From contig NZ_CP081844.1 in the NCBI RefSeq assembly GCF_019803445.1, positions 2,368,501 to 2,432,500 of the forward strand: DNA of 64,000 bases, in the 5' to 3' direction. The stretch is from Caenibius sp. WL. Its GTDB lineage: Bacteria > Pseudomonadota > Alphaproteobacteria > Sphingomonadales > Sphingomonadaceae. The notes below the pieces were generated by a model. It worked only from the letters and a program-made list of their open reading frames with translations. It was not told the origin of the DNA and made no database searches. The position numbers and the translations under genes are program-made. Shown here piece by piece: positions 50,560-59,374 of this stretch (position 1 is its first letter; every line of letters begins with the position of its first letter).

Positions 50560-50637
50560 TGCGATGTTCGGATGCCCTTACGCGTATATGTGCGCACGAA
50601 AGTGGTGGCGGGGATAGGGGTTCGTCAAGCGTCGGCG

Positions 50638-51315
50638 TCAACCGAACACGTCCGATAACGCATTCCTCTCGTCCTTCAACAGGGCATAAGCGGCAATGCC
50701 GTAGGCAGACCACCCCGCGGTGGAGGCGTAGATCGCCAGGTTGGCCACGATCAGCCACACGCTGTCAGGCACGGCATAGCCCATGTCGACCATGACATAG
50801 GAACCGCCCGCCAGCGCCAGCAGGAAGAACGGCATCATGCTGCCCGCCAGCAGAACCCAGAAATGGCCTCTGGTCCTGTTCCAGCTCGACGACAGGGACT
50901 GCGACACCCCTTCCCCATCGCCCAGAAGGAAGCCGAACGCGGGCAACCAGCGGATCAGCAGGACGACACCGGGCACGATCAGCAGGAGAAACCCCACGAC
51001 GGTTCCCAGCCCGGTGACGATGCACAAGCCGAAATAGGCACCGAAGCTCCTGCCCGCGGTGATGCTGCTCAACCCCGATTTGTCGAGCATGGCGCGGCAC
51101 AGGGCGAAACCGGCCACCAACCCGGCCGCATTGAGCGCGATCATCCCGCCGCCCGATTCCCCCTGGTTCGACAGATCGAGCGCGCTGCCCAGCAGCGTCA
51201 TGCCCACGATAAAGATCGCGCAGGGCACGGCCGCTGCGCGGACGATCGTCTGCATGGTGGCGAACAGGGCCTGCACGCGCAATGGAACACTGCTCTGCGG
51301 ATCAAACATGGGCAT
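50638..51315 (-). CDS. Multi-pass membrane protein of unknown function
   Basis: A 225-aa protein with about five to six hydrophobic segments (roughly residues 25-47, 57-75, 90-128, 150-176 and 182-207). The pattern GFLLLIVPGVVLLIRWLPAFGFLLGDGEGVSQSLSSSWNRTRGHF resembles the glycerophosphodiester-phosphodiesterase membrane domain/DUF975 type. No catalytic motif is visible. It lies between dprA and topA on the same strand. I do not assign a function. Confidence 0.75.
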   Translation of the reverse strand: MPMFDPQSSVPLRVQALFATMQTIVRAAAVPCAIFIVGMTLLGSALDLSNQGESGGGMIALNAAGLVAGFALCRAMLDKSGLSSITAGRSFGAYFGLCIVTGLGTVVGFLLLIVPGVVLLIRWLPAFGFLLGDGEGVSQSLSSSWNRTRGHFWVLLAGSMMPFFLLALAGGSYVMVDMGYAVPDSVWLIVANLAIYASTAGWSAYGIAAYALLKDERNALSDVFG

Positions 51316-51345
51316 TCTGGAAACCTCGCATGGAATACCCCTGTT

Positions 51346-52434
51346 TCATCCGGAAAGGCTGACCCGTCCGCCCGCATGGCGGACAAGGCGCCCGGCAATT
51401 TCGAGTTCCAGCAACGCCAGTTGCACCGCCGATGCCCCTTCCCCGCTTTGCCGGATCAATTCATCCACCGCGACCGGCGCGGGGGAAAGCAAGGCCGCGA
51501 TATCCGCCGCTTCCTCCGCCATGTCCGCGCTCGCATCGAAAAAGGCCGGTGCGGCTTCGCGAACCTGCGAGCGCGGATGCCCGTCGAAACCGGAAACCAG
51601 TTCGATCACATCATCCACCGATTGCACCAGCACCGCGCCTTCGCGGATCAACTGGTTGCACCCGTGCGCACGCGGTTCCAGCGGGGAGCCGGGGACGGCC
51701 ATAACTTCGCGCCCCGCTTCTCCCGCCAGACGGGCGGTGATCAGCGAGCCCGATCTGGGCGCGGCTTCCACCACCAGCGTTCCGGCGGCAAGGCCCGCGA
51801 TAATGCGGTTGCGGCTGGGGAAATGGCTGCCGCGCGGTTCGGTGCCGGGCGGTTGTTCGGCAATCAGGAAGCCCTCTTCGGCGATCTGATCCTGCAACTG
51901 GGCGTGTTGCGGCGGATAGGCAATATCGATCCCGCTGGCGATCACGCCGATGGTGACGGGCAAACTGCCGCGATGCGCCGCCCCGTCGATCCCCCGGGCG
52001 AGGCCCGAAGCGACCGTGACGCCCGCTTCCTTCAATCCGGCCGCGAAATCGCCGGCCAGCTTGATCGCGGCGGCCGAAGCATTGCGTGCGCCGACAATCG
52101 CCACCACCGTCCCGCTGGCCAGCCCGGCGTCGCCGCGCACTGTCAGAATCGGCGGGGCGCTGTCGATCTGTGATAGCAGTGCCGGATAATCGGCGGAATC
52201 ATGAAACAGATAGCGCGCGCCAGCTTTGCGCACGGCGGTAATTTCCTCCTCGATCCGGGCGGCAGGAGCTGCCCGGTAAGGCCGCCCGCCACGCGCGGCG
52301 AGATCAGGCAGAACGTCCAGCGCCGCCACCGCCGAACCCCAGCGCCGCAGGAGCTGGGCATAGCTGATCGGCCCGATATGGGGCGACCGCAACAGGCGGA
52401 TGCGGGCGAAAGCTTCCTGCTGCGTCAACGCCAT
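51346..52434 (-). CDS. dprA: DNA-processing protein DprA
   Basis: DprA loads RecA on incoming single-stranded DNA during natural transformation. The 362-aa protein has a SAM-like N-terminal part, the Rossmann-type core (VAIVGARNASAAAIKLAGDFAAGL, VTVASGLARGIDGAAHRG, GVIASGIDIAYPPQH, FPSRNRIIAGLA, EAAPRSGSLITARLAGEAGREVMAVPGS), and a C-terminal winged helix. The start is ATG 52434. It is ten bases after plsY, a pairing common in sphingomonads. Confidence 0.95.
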   Translation of the reverse strand: MALTQQEAFARIRLLRSPHIGPISYAQLLRRWGSAVAALDVLPDLAARGGRPYRAAPAARIEEEITAVRKAGARYLFHDSADYPALLSQIDSAPPILTVRGDAGLASGTVVAIVGARNASAAAIKLAGDFAAGLKEAGVTVASGLARGIDGAAHRGSLPVTIGVIASGIDIAYPPQHAQLQDQIAEEGFLIAEQPPGTEPRGSHFPSRNRIIAGLAAGTLVVEAAPRSGSLITARLAGEAGREVMAVPGSPLEPRAHGCNQLIREGAVLVQSVDDVIELVSGFDGHPRSQVREAAPAFFDASADMAEEAADIAALLSPAPVAVDELIRQSGEGASAVQLALLELEIAGRLVRHAGGRVSLSG

Positions 52435-52444
52435 CCCGCCCGCC

Positions 52445-53026
52445 TTATCCGCGCTTGCCCACACGCGGTTCGGTGCCGTTACGCAGCCGCGCGATATTCG
52501 CCCGGTGGAGGAACACCACCAGCGCCGCGATAGCCGCCAGCCACGGTACGATCGCGATCCGCCCCAGCGCGGACGCGGCCAGCGGCAGGACAACCGCCGC
52601 GGATATGCCCGCAAGCGAGGAAATCCGGGTCAGCGCCAGCGTGCCCAGCCAGACCAGAGCATAGGCAAGCCCGATCGGCCAGCCGAGGCCGAAAGCGATC
52701 CCCGCCGTCGTCGCCACGCCCTTGCCGCCACGAAACTTCAGCCACACCGGGAAACAGTGCCCGATCACCGCCGCCAAGGCGGCCAATCCTTCGGTTCCGG
52801 GGAAGAAATACCCAGCGGCCCACACCGCCGCCAATCCCTTGATCAGATCGAGCAACAAAGTCGCCGCAGCCAGACCCTTGCGCCCGGTGCGCAGGACATT
52901 GGTCGCCCCGATATTGCCCGATCCGATACTGCGCAGGTCCTCCGTCCCGGCAAGCCGGGTCAGCAACAGACCGAAGGGGATGGAGCCCAGCACATAGGCG
53001 ATCAGGAATGCGGCGAACCAGTTCAT
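52445..53026 (-). CDS. plsY: Glycerol-3-phosphate acyltransferase PlsY
   Basis: Membrane enzyme that acylates glycerol-3-phosphate from acyl-phosphate, the first step of phospholipid synthesis. The 193-aa protein has several transmembrane helices and the motifs GSIPFG, GSGNIGATNVLRTGRKG and KFRGGKGVATTAG. The start is ATG 53026; the frame remains open further upstream without family support. It is divergent from murI (107-base spacer). Confidence 0.96.
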   Translation of the reverse strand: MNWFAAFLIAYVLGSIPFGLLLTRLAGTEDLRSIGSGNIGATNVLRTGRKGLAAATLLLDLIKGLAAVWAAGYFFPGTEGLAALAAVIGHCFPVWLKFRGGKGVATTAGIAFGLGWPIGLAYALVWLGTLALTRISSLAGISAAVVLPLAASALGRIAIVPWLAAIAALVVFLHRANIARLRNGTEPRVGKRG

Positions 53027-53133
53027 GCATCGTTCCTTATCCCGGCCCACGCAATTGGCGAAGCCCCGTCTTTTCTTTTTTGCATCCGGCACGATAGAAG
53101 GGGGCGACGCACCGTCCATCCGAAAGAATCCCC

Positions 53134-53937
53134 TTGAACGCCCACACCGATCCCGCAGCGCCGATCCTGATGTTCGATTCGGGCGTTGGCGGGCTATCCG
53201 TGCTCGCCGAACTGCGCGCGCTGCTGCCCGAAGCTCCGGTGATCTATGCGGCGGACAATGCCGGGCTCCCCTATGGCACGAAGACCGAGGCGGAAATTGC
53301 CGCGCGCGTCGCCGGGCTGCTCGGCCGGATGACCGAACGCTTCCGCCCGCGCCTTGCCTGCATCGCCTGCAACACCGCCTCGACCATTGCGCTGAGCGTG
53401 GTGCGCGACGTGCTCCACGTACCGATTGTCGGCACGGTCCCCGCGATAAAGCCAGCCGCCGCAGCGACGCGGACGGGCGTGATCGGCCTGCTCGGCACGG
53501 CGGCGACGATCCGGCAGGGTTATGTCGACAATCTCGAACACGAATTCGCCCAGGGCAAAACGCTGATCCGCCACGCCGCCCCCGGCCTGGTGGCAGCGGC
53601 GGAAGCGAAACTGCACGGCCGGCCGGTCGATCCGGCGCTGATTGCCGAAGCGGTCCGGGGGCTGCGCAGCCATCCTGCTGGCGAACGGATCGACACGGTG
53701 GTGCTGGCCTGCACCCATTTCCCGCTGGTGCGCGATGAACTGGCCGCAGTGCTGGGCCCCGAGGTCGGCTTTGTCGACGGGGCCGCAGGTATCGCCCGGC
53801 GGATCGCTTCGCTCACCCAGGGCCAGCAATTCGCCCGGACAAGGCCGGATTATGCCGTTTTCACCGGGGGGCCGCTGGACGGCCAACTGCTGCCCGCCTT
53901 GGCCCGCTATGGGCTCGAACGGGCGGAACTGTTTTGA
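53134..53937 (+). CDS. murI: Glutamate racemase
   Basis: Produces D-glutamate for peptidoglycan. The 267-aa protein starts with TTG and shows FDSGVGGLSVL, catalytic Cys79 in ACNTAST and the second catalytic Cys in LACTHFPL, with the usual FVDGAAGIA later. The upstream AAAG is a weak ribosome-binding site. Downstream lies a 128-base spacer with an inverted repeat before hemA. Confidence 0.95.
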   Translation: MNAHTDPAAPILMFDSGVGGLSVLAELRALLPEAPVIYAADNAGLPYGTKTEAEIAARVAGLLGRMTERFRPRLACIACNTASTIALSVVRDVLHVPIVGTVPAIKPAAAATRTGVIGLLGTAATIRQGYVDNLEHEFAQGKTLIRHAAPGLVAAAEAKLHGRPVDPALIAEAVRGLRSHPAGERIDTVVLACTHFPLVRDELAAVLGPEVGFVDGAAGIARRIASLTQGQQFARTRPDYAVFTGGPLDGQLLPALARYGLERAELF

Positions 53938-53943
53938 TAACAG

Positions 53944-53972
53944 GGACAAAGCGCAAAGTGGGCGTTTTGTCC
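53944..53972 (+). promoter_or_regulatory. Inverted repeat between murI and hemA
   Basis: GGACAAAGCGC (53944-53954) and GCGTTTTGTCC (53962-53972) pair at ten of eleven positions with a seven-base loop, directly after the murI stop. It could be a weak terminator for murI or an operator for hemA; nothing decides between them. Confidence 0.4.
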
Positions 53973-54065
53973 TACCGCCAATCTGCGCTGGTATTTGTCT
54001 ATACCATCGGGTAAATGCCCGGCCAAACAACAGCGTTGATAGCGCGCAGGATACGGGCAGGTCCG

Positions 54066-55286
54066 TTGAATTACGAACACATTTTCGACCAGGCGATTGA
54101 ACGGCTCCACTCGGAGGGGCGCTATCGGGTGTTCATCGATATTCTGCGGAACAAGGGCGCCTACCCCAATGCGCGCTGCTTCCACGGCCACAACGGGCCC
54201 AAGCCGATCACCGTCTGGTGCTCCAACGATTATCTTTCCATGGGGCAGCATCCCAAAGTGATCGCCGCGATGGAAGAAGCGCTACACAATGTCGGCGCGG
54301 GTTCCGGCGGCACGCGCAATATCGGCGGCAACACCCACTACCATATCGAGCTGGAACACGAACTGGCCGATCTGCACGGCAAGCAATCCGCCCTCCTGTT
54401 CACCAGCGGCTATGTCTCGAACGACGCCACGCTTTCGACGCTGGCCAAGCTGTTGCCCGGCTGCGTGATCTTTTCCGACGAACTGAACCACGCCAGCATG
54501 ATTGCCGGCATCCTCAATTCGGGCTGTGAAAAGCGTGTCTGGCGGCACAACGACGTCGCCCATCTGGAAGAACTGCTGGCCGCCGAAGATCCCGATGTGC
54601 CGAAGCTGATCGCCTTCGAAAGCGTCTATTCGATGGATGCCGATGTCGCGCCGATCCATGCGATCTGCGATCTCGCCGAAAAGTACAACGCGCTGACCTA
54701 TATCGACGAAGTGCACGCCGTGGGCATGTATGGCCCGCGCGGCGGCGGCATTTCGGAACGTGACGACGCGGCCCACCGGATCGACATCATCGAAGGCACG
54801 CTGGGCAAGGCGTTCGGCGTGATGGGCGGCTATATCGCGGCCGATTCCAAGATCATCGACTGCATCCGCAGCTATGCCCCCGGCTTCATTTTCACCACGT
54901 CGCTGAGCCCGGTGCTGGTGGCCGGCGTGCTGGCCGCCGTGAAGCATCTCAAAAGTTCGAGCGTGGAACGCGAAGGCCAGCAGGCCGCCGCCGAAATGCT
55001 CAAGCGCATGTTCGCCGAAGCCGGGCTGCCGGTGATGAATTCGACCACGCATATCGTCCCGCTCAAAGTCGGCGATCCGGTGCGGGCCAAGAAGATCAGC
55101 GACATTCTGCTGGCCGAATACGGCGTCTATGTGCAGCCGATCAATTTCCCGACTGTGCCGCGCGGCACCGAACGCCTGCGCTTCACGCCCGGGCCGACGC
55201 ATTCGGAAGAGATGATGCGCGAACTGACCAGCGCCCTGCTCGAAATCTGGGATCGCCTCGATCTCGAACTCAAGCAGGCTGCCTGA
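54066..55286 (+). CDS. hemA: 5-aminolevulinate synthase
   Basis: Condenses glycine and succinyl-CoA to 5-aminolevulinate, the C4 entry to heme that marks alphaproteobacteria. The 406-aa protein carries the pyridoxal-phosphate Lys248 in [13 protein letters not shown], and [35 protein letters not shown]. The TTG at 54066 was chosen because the product then begins [10 protein letters not shown] as in the family, with CAGG before it. It draws on succinyl-CoA, also the product of the propionate operon. Confidence 0.95.
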   Translation: MNYEHIFDQAIERLHSEGRYRVFIDILRNKGAYPNARCFHGHNGPKPITVWCSNDYLSMGQHPKVIAAMEEALHNVGAGSGGTRNIGGNTHYHIELEHELADLHGKQSALLFTSGYVSNDATLSTLAKLLPGCVIFSDELNHASMIAGILNSGCEKRVWRHNDVAHLEELLAAEDPDVPKLIAFESVYSMDADVAPIHAICDLAEKYNALTYIDEVHAVGMYGPRGGGISERDDAAHRIDIIEGTLGKAFGVMGGYIAADSKIIDCIRSYAPGFIFTTSLSPVLVAGVLAAVKHLKSSSVEREGQQAAAEMLKRMFAEAGLPVMNSTTHIVPLKVGDPVRAKKISDILLAEYGVYVQPINFPTVPRGTERLRFTPGPTHSEEMMRELTSALLEIWDRLDLELKQAA

Positions 55287-55301
55287 GCGCCATCGGCGCG
55301 A

Positions 55302-55997
55302 TCAAAGCTCGATCATGATCCGGACATTTTCGACGCCGGTGCCGAAAGCGGCGGCGATCTGTTCCCGGCTGCGCGCCAGCATATCGCCCATGCCCTGAAT
55401 GTTGGGCTTGGCCAGCAAGGCCGCGCGGTCCACGCCCAGCACTTTCGCCAGCGCATCGAGGCGGCTTTCCACCGGCCGCGCCCGCCCTTGCTCCCACGCC
55501 CAGACCGTGGGCTTGCTGACCCCGACCGCTTCGGCCACCTGTGCCTGCGTCAGCTTGCGCCCCTTGCGCAGGCGCTGCAGCCGCAGGCCGAAGGATTCGC
55601 TGCTGTCCGCCGGTTTCACGGCCGAAACAGCCGCCCCGCTGCTTTCCGCAGGGGCCGCCATATTGGTGTTGGCAACCGCGCTGCTCAATTCGGCCATCAT
55701 CAATGTCGCGGGCGCAAGCGGGCTATCGAACTGGCAGCCGTACAGCGGCTCGCTGGCCCAGACCACTTTCGCGGAGGTCATCCCCGCATGCGGAAGATCG
55801 ATGGCGATGGCTTCCCCCGCTTCGAGCGGGCTTTCGCTTTCCAGCAGCAGCCCGGTCACGGAAATGTTGTGGATGTAAACCGCCGTATCGCCCCCATCCG
55901 GCAGAAAGCCCTGCACTTCCAGAAACAGCGTACGGCGCGGGGCGCGCGCTGTGCCCGGTTCGGGCGCCGATTTCCGAAAATGGGCCGCAATCGTCAT
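55302..55997 (-). CDS. PilZ-HTH fusion regulator
   Basis: A 231-aa fusion. Residues about 16-100 are a PilZ domain with an intact c-di-GMP-binding pattern: R18-x3-R22 then N44-x-S46-x-x-G49 (NISVTG), ending with YGCQF. A variable Ala/Ser linker leads to an XRE helix-turn-helix at about 142-195 (LRLQRLRKGRKLTQAQVAEAVGVSKPTVWAWEQGRARPVESRLDALAKVLGV) and a short tail. This could be a c-di-GMP-responsive transcription factor. Start ATG 55997 has GGAG nine bases upstream. It converges on hemA. Confidence 0.85.
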   Translation of the reverse strand: MTIAAHFRKSAPEPGTARAPRRTLFLEVQGFLPDGGDTAVYIHNISVTGLLLESESPLEAGEAIAIDLPHAGMTSAKVVWASEPLYGCQFDSPLAPATLMMAELSSAVANTNMAAPAESSGAAVSAVKPADSSESFGLRLQRLRKGRKLTQAQVAEAVGVSKPTVWAWEQGRARPVESRLDALAKVLGVDRAALLAKPNIQGMGDMLARSREQIAAAFGTGVENVRIMIEL

Positions 55998-56124
55998 GGT
56001 CGAACTCTCCTTGGCAAAGGCCACTGTGGATCGGAGTGGTTAAAGCGAGGTTAGGATCACCCCTGCAACATGTGTACAGCCGTCCGTGCGATCACGGCGC
56101 AACGGCGGCAATGGCCTTCGACCA

Positions 56125-56154
56125 GTTGACACAGAATGGCCCGAAAGTGCGCGC
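56125..56154 (-). repeat. Shared spacer repeat block D, copy 2
   Basis: Reverse complement matches 24618-24647 at 26 of 30 positions. It contains TTGACACAG, which by itself could also be read as a -35 element. Confidence 0.7.
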
Positions 56155-56290
56155 GGGCCGCACACCCTGTTATGCCCGTCCAACTTGGCGGCAAGCTGTA
56201 GACCCGCACCCAACTTTCTGAAAAATAGTATTATTCTTTGAGAAAAGGTGAAGCAAGACCTGCCGAGTACGGAGCCACGCCGCACAGAGT

Positions 56291-56315
56291 GTGTGACTTT
56301 CCGCGCCGGTATCAT
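56291..56315 (-). repeat. Shared spacer repeat block C, copy 2
   Basis: Reverse complement of this 25-base stretch matches block C at 24 kb with two differences. It runs into the perfect palindrome CCGGTATCATGATACCGG. Confidence 0.75.
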
Positions 56316-56374
56316 GATACCGGAACAGCAGTGCGCAATGGCAAGGCATGCTGCGGAAAGAAAGTGAATGAGCG

Positions 56375-56409
56375 GGATGTCTGCGCTGTGTCATCGCACA
56401 GGATAAGCC
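56375..56409 (-). repeat. Shared spacer repeat block B, copy 2
   Basis: Reverse complement matches 24124-24157 nearly throughout, including GATGACACAGCGCAGACATCC. Confidence 0.75.
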
Positions 56410-56513
56410 ACGTTTCGCGCGTGTAGGAAAGGTCTGTCGCGTGGCCCCGAGATGCGTTTGCAAGCGATAGAACCTCAACAAGAAGGCGATTGTATCGTTT
56501 GCCAATACTCCGC

Positions 56514-56622
56514 CCGCTCGGCCTGAGCTTGTCGAAGGCCACGCGCCAAAAGTATGGTCGGGCGCTTTCCAGAGTAGGAGGCTGCTGTTGTGTGCGGCCT
56601 TCGACAAGCTCAGGCCGAGCGG
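56514..56622. repeat. Palindromic intergenic element A, copy 3
   Basis: Perfect 27-base inverted arms (56514-56540 and 56596-56622) enclose a 55-base centre. Arms are nearly the same as copies 1 and 2. The centre is diverged but still shares CAGAGT and GGCTGCYGTT. Confidence 0.9.
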
Positions 56623-56662
56623 ATTTTGGGGGGATTTGTAAAAGTTACAATCCCCAACAAGA

Positions 56663-56689
56663 AAGGCCCCGCAACCGGTGCGGGGCCTT
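56663..56689 (-). terminator. Rho-independent terminator of the decarboxylase gene
   Basis: Stem AAGGCCCCGCA/TGCGGGGCCTT, eleven base pairs with a five-base loop, followed on the minus strand by a T-rich run (TTTCTTGTT). It lies 25 bases past the stop codon of the decarboxylase. Confidence 0.88.
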
Positions 56690-56713
56690 CATGATTTGCG
56701 ATGAGGCGCGTTC

Positions 56714-57919
56714 TTAGCGCAGGCTCACGACATTGTCGCTCTGGCGCGGATCGGCGCGGTCGCCGCGGTAGAGGCTGGCCATTGGCTCGTCCGCCACGCG
56801 TACGGCTTCGCCCCGGCCGAAGCCGTTGAACGCGGTGCGCATCGCGCAGCCATAAGCGCCGAGCATGCCGATCTCGATATAATCGCCAGCCGCCATGTCG
56901 CCGGGCAGAACGAACGGGCCCTCCATGAAGTCCGCATCGTCGCAAGTCGGGCCGTAGAAGGAGAATTCCTCCTCCGCCCCCGCACGCCCGCTGTTGAGCG
57001 CCCGCACTGGGAAACGCCATGCGACATGCGCCGCATCGAACAGCGCGCCATAAGCGCCGTCGTTGATATACAGCTCGTCGCCCCGGCGCTTCTCGACCTT
57101 GACGATCAGCGAGCTGTATTCGGCGCACAGGGCTCGGCCCGGTTCGCACCACAGTTCGGCGTTGTAGGCAATCGGCAGCGCTTCGAAGTGGCGATGGATG
57201 ATCGCGAAATAGTCTTCGAGCGGCGGCGGTTCCATCCCCGGATAGACCGACGGGAACCCGCCCCCGACATCGACGATATCGACAGTCACCGCAGCCTGGG
57301 CAATGGCGGCACGCACCCGGTCCAGCGCCTGGACATAGGCGAACGGGGTCATCGCCTGGCTGCCGACATGGAAGCACACGCCCAGCCAGTCGGCCACCTG
57401 ACGCGTTGCCTGCAACAGCGGCGCGGCATCGGCCAGATCGACTCCGAACTTGGAAGCGAGGCTCAGTTCCGAATAGTCGGACGACACGCGCAGGCGCACG
57501 CACAGGCGCAGATCGGCGGCGGCGTTGCCGTCGGCATCCCGGGTCGCATCGACGATCTTGTTCAGTTCGTCCAACGTATCGAGGCTGAAAGTCCGCACGC
57601 CGTGTTCGAAGTACGCTTCGCGGATCGCGCTCGCCGTTTTGACCGGGTGCATGAAGCACAGCGTCGCTTCGGGCAGAAGCCCGCGCACCATGCGCACTTC
57701 GGCAATCGAGGCGACATCGAAATGCGTGATCCCCGACGCCCACAGGATCTCGATCAGATCGGGCGAGGGATTGGCTTTCACCGCATAAAGCGACTTGCCC
57801 GGAAACTTCTCGGCAAAGAAGCGTCCGGCGCGCGCCGCAGCGTGCGGGCGGTTGAGAATAACAGGTTCGTCCGGAGCGAGGTCGCGGACTACAGCCGGTG
57901 CATCAGGATAGATGTACAA
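56714..57919 (-). CDS. Ornithine/lysine decarboxylase, alanine-racemase fold
   Basis: A PLP enzyme of 401 aa of the eukaryotic-type ornithine decarboxylase family. Lys48 in YAVKANPSP binds PLP; VDVGGGFPSVYPG is the phosphate-binding loop and YGPTCDDADF carries the active-site Cys of the other subunit. It would make putrescine (and perhaps cadaverine), the substrate for the carboxyspermidine genes next door. The start is a TTG at 57919. A promoter-like pair lies at 57999-58026. It is transcribed alone and ends in its own terminator. Confidence 0.9.
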   Translation of the reverse strand: MYIYPDAPAVVRDLAPDEPVILNRPHAAARAGRFFAEKFPGKSLYAVKANPSPDLIEILWASGITHFDVASIAEVRMVRGLLPEATLCFMHPVKTASAIREAYFEHGVRTFSLDTLDELNKIVDATRDADGNAAADLRLCVRLRVSSDYSELSLASKFGVDLADAAPLLQATRQVADWLGVCFHVGSQAMTPFAYVQALDRVRAAIAQAAVTVDIVDVGGGFPSVYPGMEPPPLEDYFAIIHRHFEALPIAYNAELWCEPGRALCAEYSSLIVKVEKRRGDELYINDGAYGALFDAAHVAWRFPVRALNSGRAGAEEEFSFYGPTCDDADFMEGPFVLPGDMAAGDYIEIGMLGAYGCAMRTAFNGFGRGEAVRVADEPMASLYRGDRADPRQSDNVVSLR

Positions 57920-57998
57920 CTCAAGGGACCCCCATAACGGTTAGTTAGACAAGAAGCTGCCTTGCGGTTTGGAAGTCCCCTTGGGGCAGCGGGGGGTC

Positions 57999-58026
57999 GC
58001 TATAATCCAGCGTGCATGAACTTCAA
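57999..58026 (-). promoter_or_regulatory. Possible sigma-70-type promoter of the decarboxylase gene
   Basis: TTGAAG (58021-58026) and TATAGC (57999-58004) on the minus strand are separated by 16 bases. The leader to the TTG start is about 75 bases. This is a motif match only. Confidence 0.35.
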
Positions 58027-58111
58027 GTGAAAACGCACCCCTGTCCGCCACCCTTTTCCCCCTCGGCCCCGAAGCCAAGGGAATCCGCCAAACCCGCAGA
58101 AACCCGCAGGA

Positions 58112-59311
58112 TCAGGAAAGGCGGTCGCGGAAGTCCTCGTAGCCGAATTTGCGAATCTGCTCGAGCGAATCGCTCTCCGAGTCCCACAGCCAGATCGAGG
58201 GCAAAGGCACCCCGTTGAACGTCGTCGTCTTGACCATCGAGTAGTGCGCCTGATCGAGAAACGCGATGCGCTGGCCCGGCTCGCCCGGCACCGGCAGGCG
58301 GTAATCGCCGATCACGTCGCCCGCCAGACAGGAAGGCCCGCCAAGGCGAACCGCCCCGCCCTGCCCTTCGTCGATCTGGATCCCCTCCAGCGGCTCCTCA
58401 CCCAGCATGGCCGGGCGATAGGGGGCCTCGATCACGTCGGGCATATGGCAGGTGGCGGAAATATCGGTGATCGCCAGCGGCATCCCGTTCCAGTGCGTAT
58501 CCAGAATCGTGCCGACAAGAATGCCCGCATCGAGCGCGACCGCCTCACCCGGTTCCAGATAGACTTCGCACCCGGTATCGTCCTGCACGTCGCGCAGGAA
58601 TTCGACCAGTTCATCGCGCTGGTAATCGGCGCGGGTGATGTGATGCCCGCCCCCGAAATTCAGCCATTTGAGCCGATCGAAATAGGGTTCCAGATGATCG
58701 AACACCTTGTCCCACGTGCGGGCCAGCGGTTCGAAATCCTGTTCGCACAGCGTGTGGAAGTGAATCCCGTCCACCAGATCGATATGTTCGGGCCGGAGTT
58801 GATCGATCGGGAAACCGAGCCGCGAATGCGGCGCGCAGGGATCATAGCGCGGCACTTCGCCTTCGGCATGCATCGGATTGATCCGCAGCCCGACATCGAA
58901 ATCCTCCCCCCGCGCGCGGGCCCGCAGCAGGATATCGCCGAACCGCTCGATCTGCATCGGGGAATTGAAAATCACGTGGTCCGACAGGCGGCAGATTTCA
59001 TCGAGGTCTTCAGGCTTGTAAGCCGCGCAATAAGTCGCGATCTCGCCATCGTAATGCTCGGCCGCAAGCAGCGCTTCCCAGAGGCCCGACGTGCACACGC
59101 CATCGAGATATTCGCCGATGATCGATGCGGTGGACCACATCGAGAAGGCTTTCAGCGCGCCGAGAATCTTCACGCCCGCCCGTTCGCGGATATCGTCCAG
59201 AACGCGCAGATTGGCGCGCAGCTTCGCGGCATCGACCACGAACGCGGGGCTATCGACGCGATAGAGATCGAACTGGGCGAAAGCCCCCGGATCGCCGGCT
59301 CTGGTTTCCAT
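58112..59311 (-). CDS. nspC: Carboxynorspermidine/carboxyspermidine decarboxylase
   Basis: PLP enzyme of 399 aa that removes the carboxyl group from carboxy(nor)spermidine as the last step of this route to spermidine. The PLP Lys54 lies in ILGALKAFSMW. Other family segments are CTSGLWEAL, NPMHAEGEVPRYDPCAPHSRLG, GIHFHTLCEQ, NFGGGHHIT and LEPGEAVAL. Start ATG at 59311. It belongs with the dehydrogenase at 59753-60976, from which it is separated by a small DMT-family gene. Confidence 0.92.
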   Translation of the reverse strand: METRAGDPGAFAQFDLYRVDSPAFVVDAAKLRANLRVLDDIRERAGVKILGALKAFSMWSTASIIGEYLDGVCTSGLWEALLAAEHYDGEIATYCAAYKPEDLDEICRLSDHVIFNSPMQIERFGDILLRARARGEDFDVGLRINPMHAEGEVPRYDPCAPHSRLGFPIDQLRPEHIDLVDGIHFHTLCEQDFEPLARTWDKVFDHLEPYFDRLKWLNFGGGHHITRADYQRDELVEFLRDVQDDTGCEVYLEPGEAVALDAGILVGTILDTHWNGMPLAITDISATCHMPDVIEAPYRPAMLGEEPLEGIQIDEGQGGAVRLGGPSCLAGDVIGDYRLPVPGEPGQRIAFLDQAHYSMVKTTTFNGVPLPSIWLWDSESDSLEQIRKFGYEDFRDRLS

Positions 59312-59374
59312 GACTGTGCTTCTAGCCTCTCTGCATGCCGTTCGCCAAATCGCAGGCGGCGGCAAGGCCCGGCG

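Larger units (their letters stand above)
55998..56713. other. Non-coding repeat-rich spacer of about 700 bases
   Basis: Between the divergently placed PilZ-HTH start and the decarboxylase terminator no supported gene is visible. It holds inverted copies of blocks D, C and B, a third copy of the palindromic element A, and an 18-base perfect palindrome at 56306-56323. The decarboxylase terminator lies at its right end. Confidence 0.75.
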
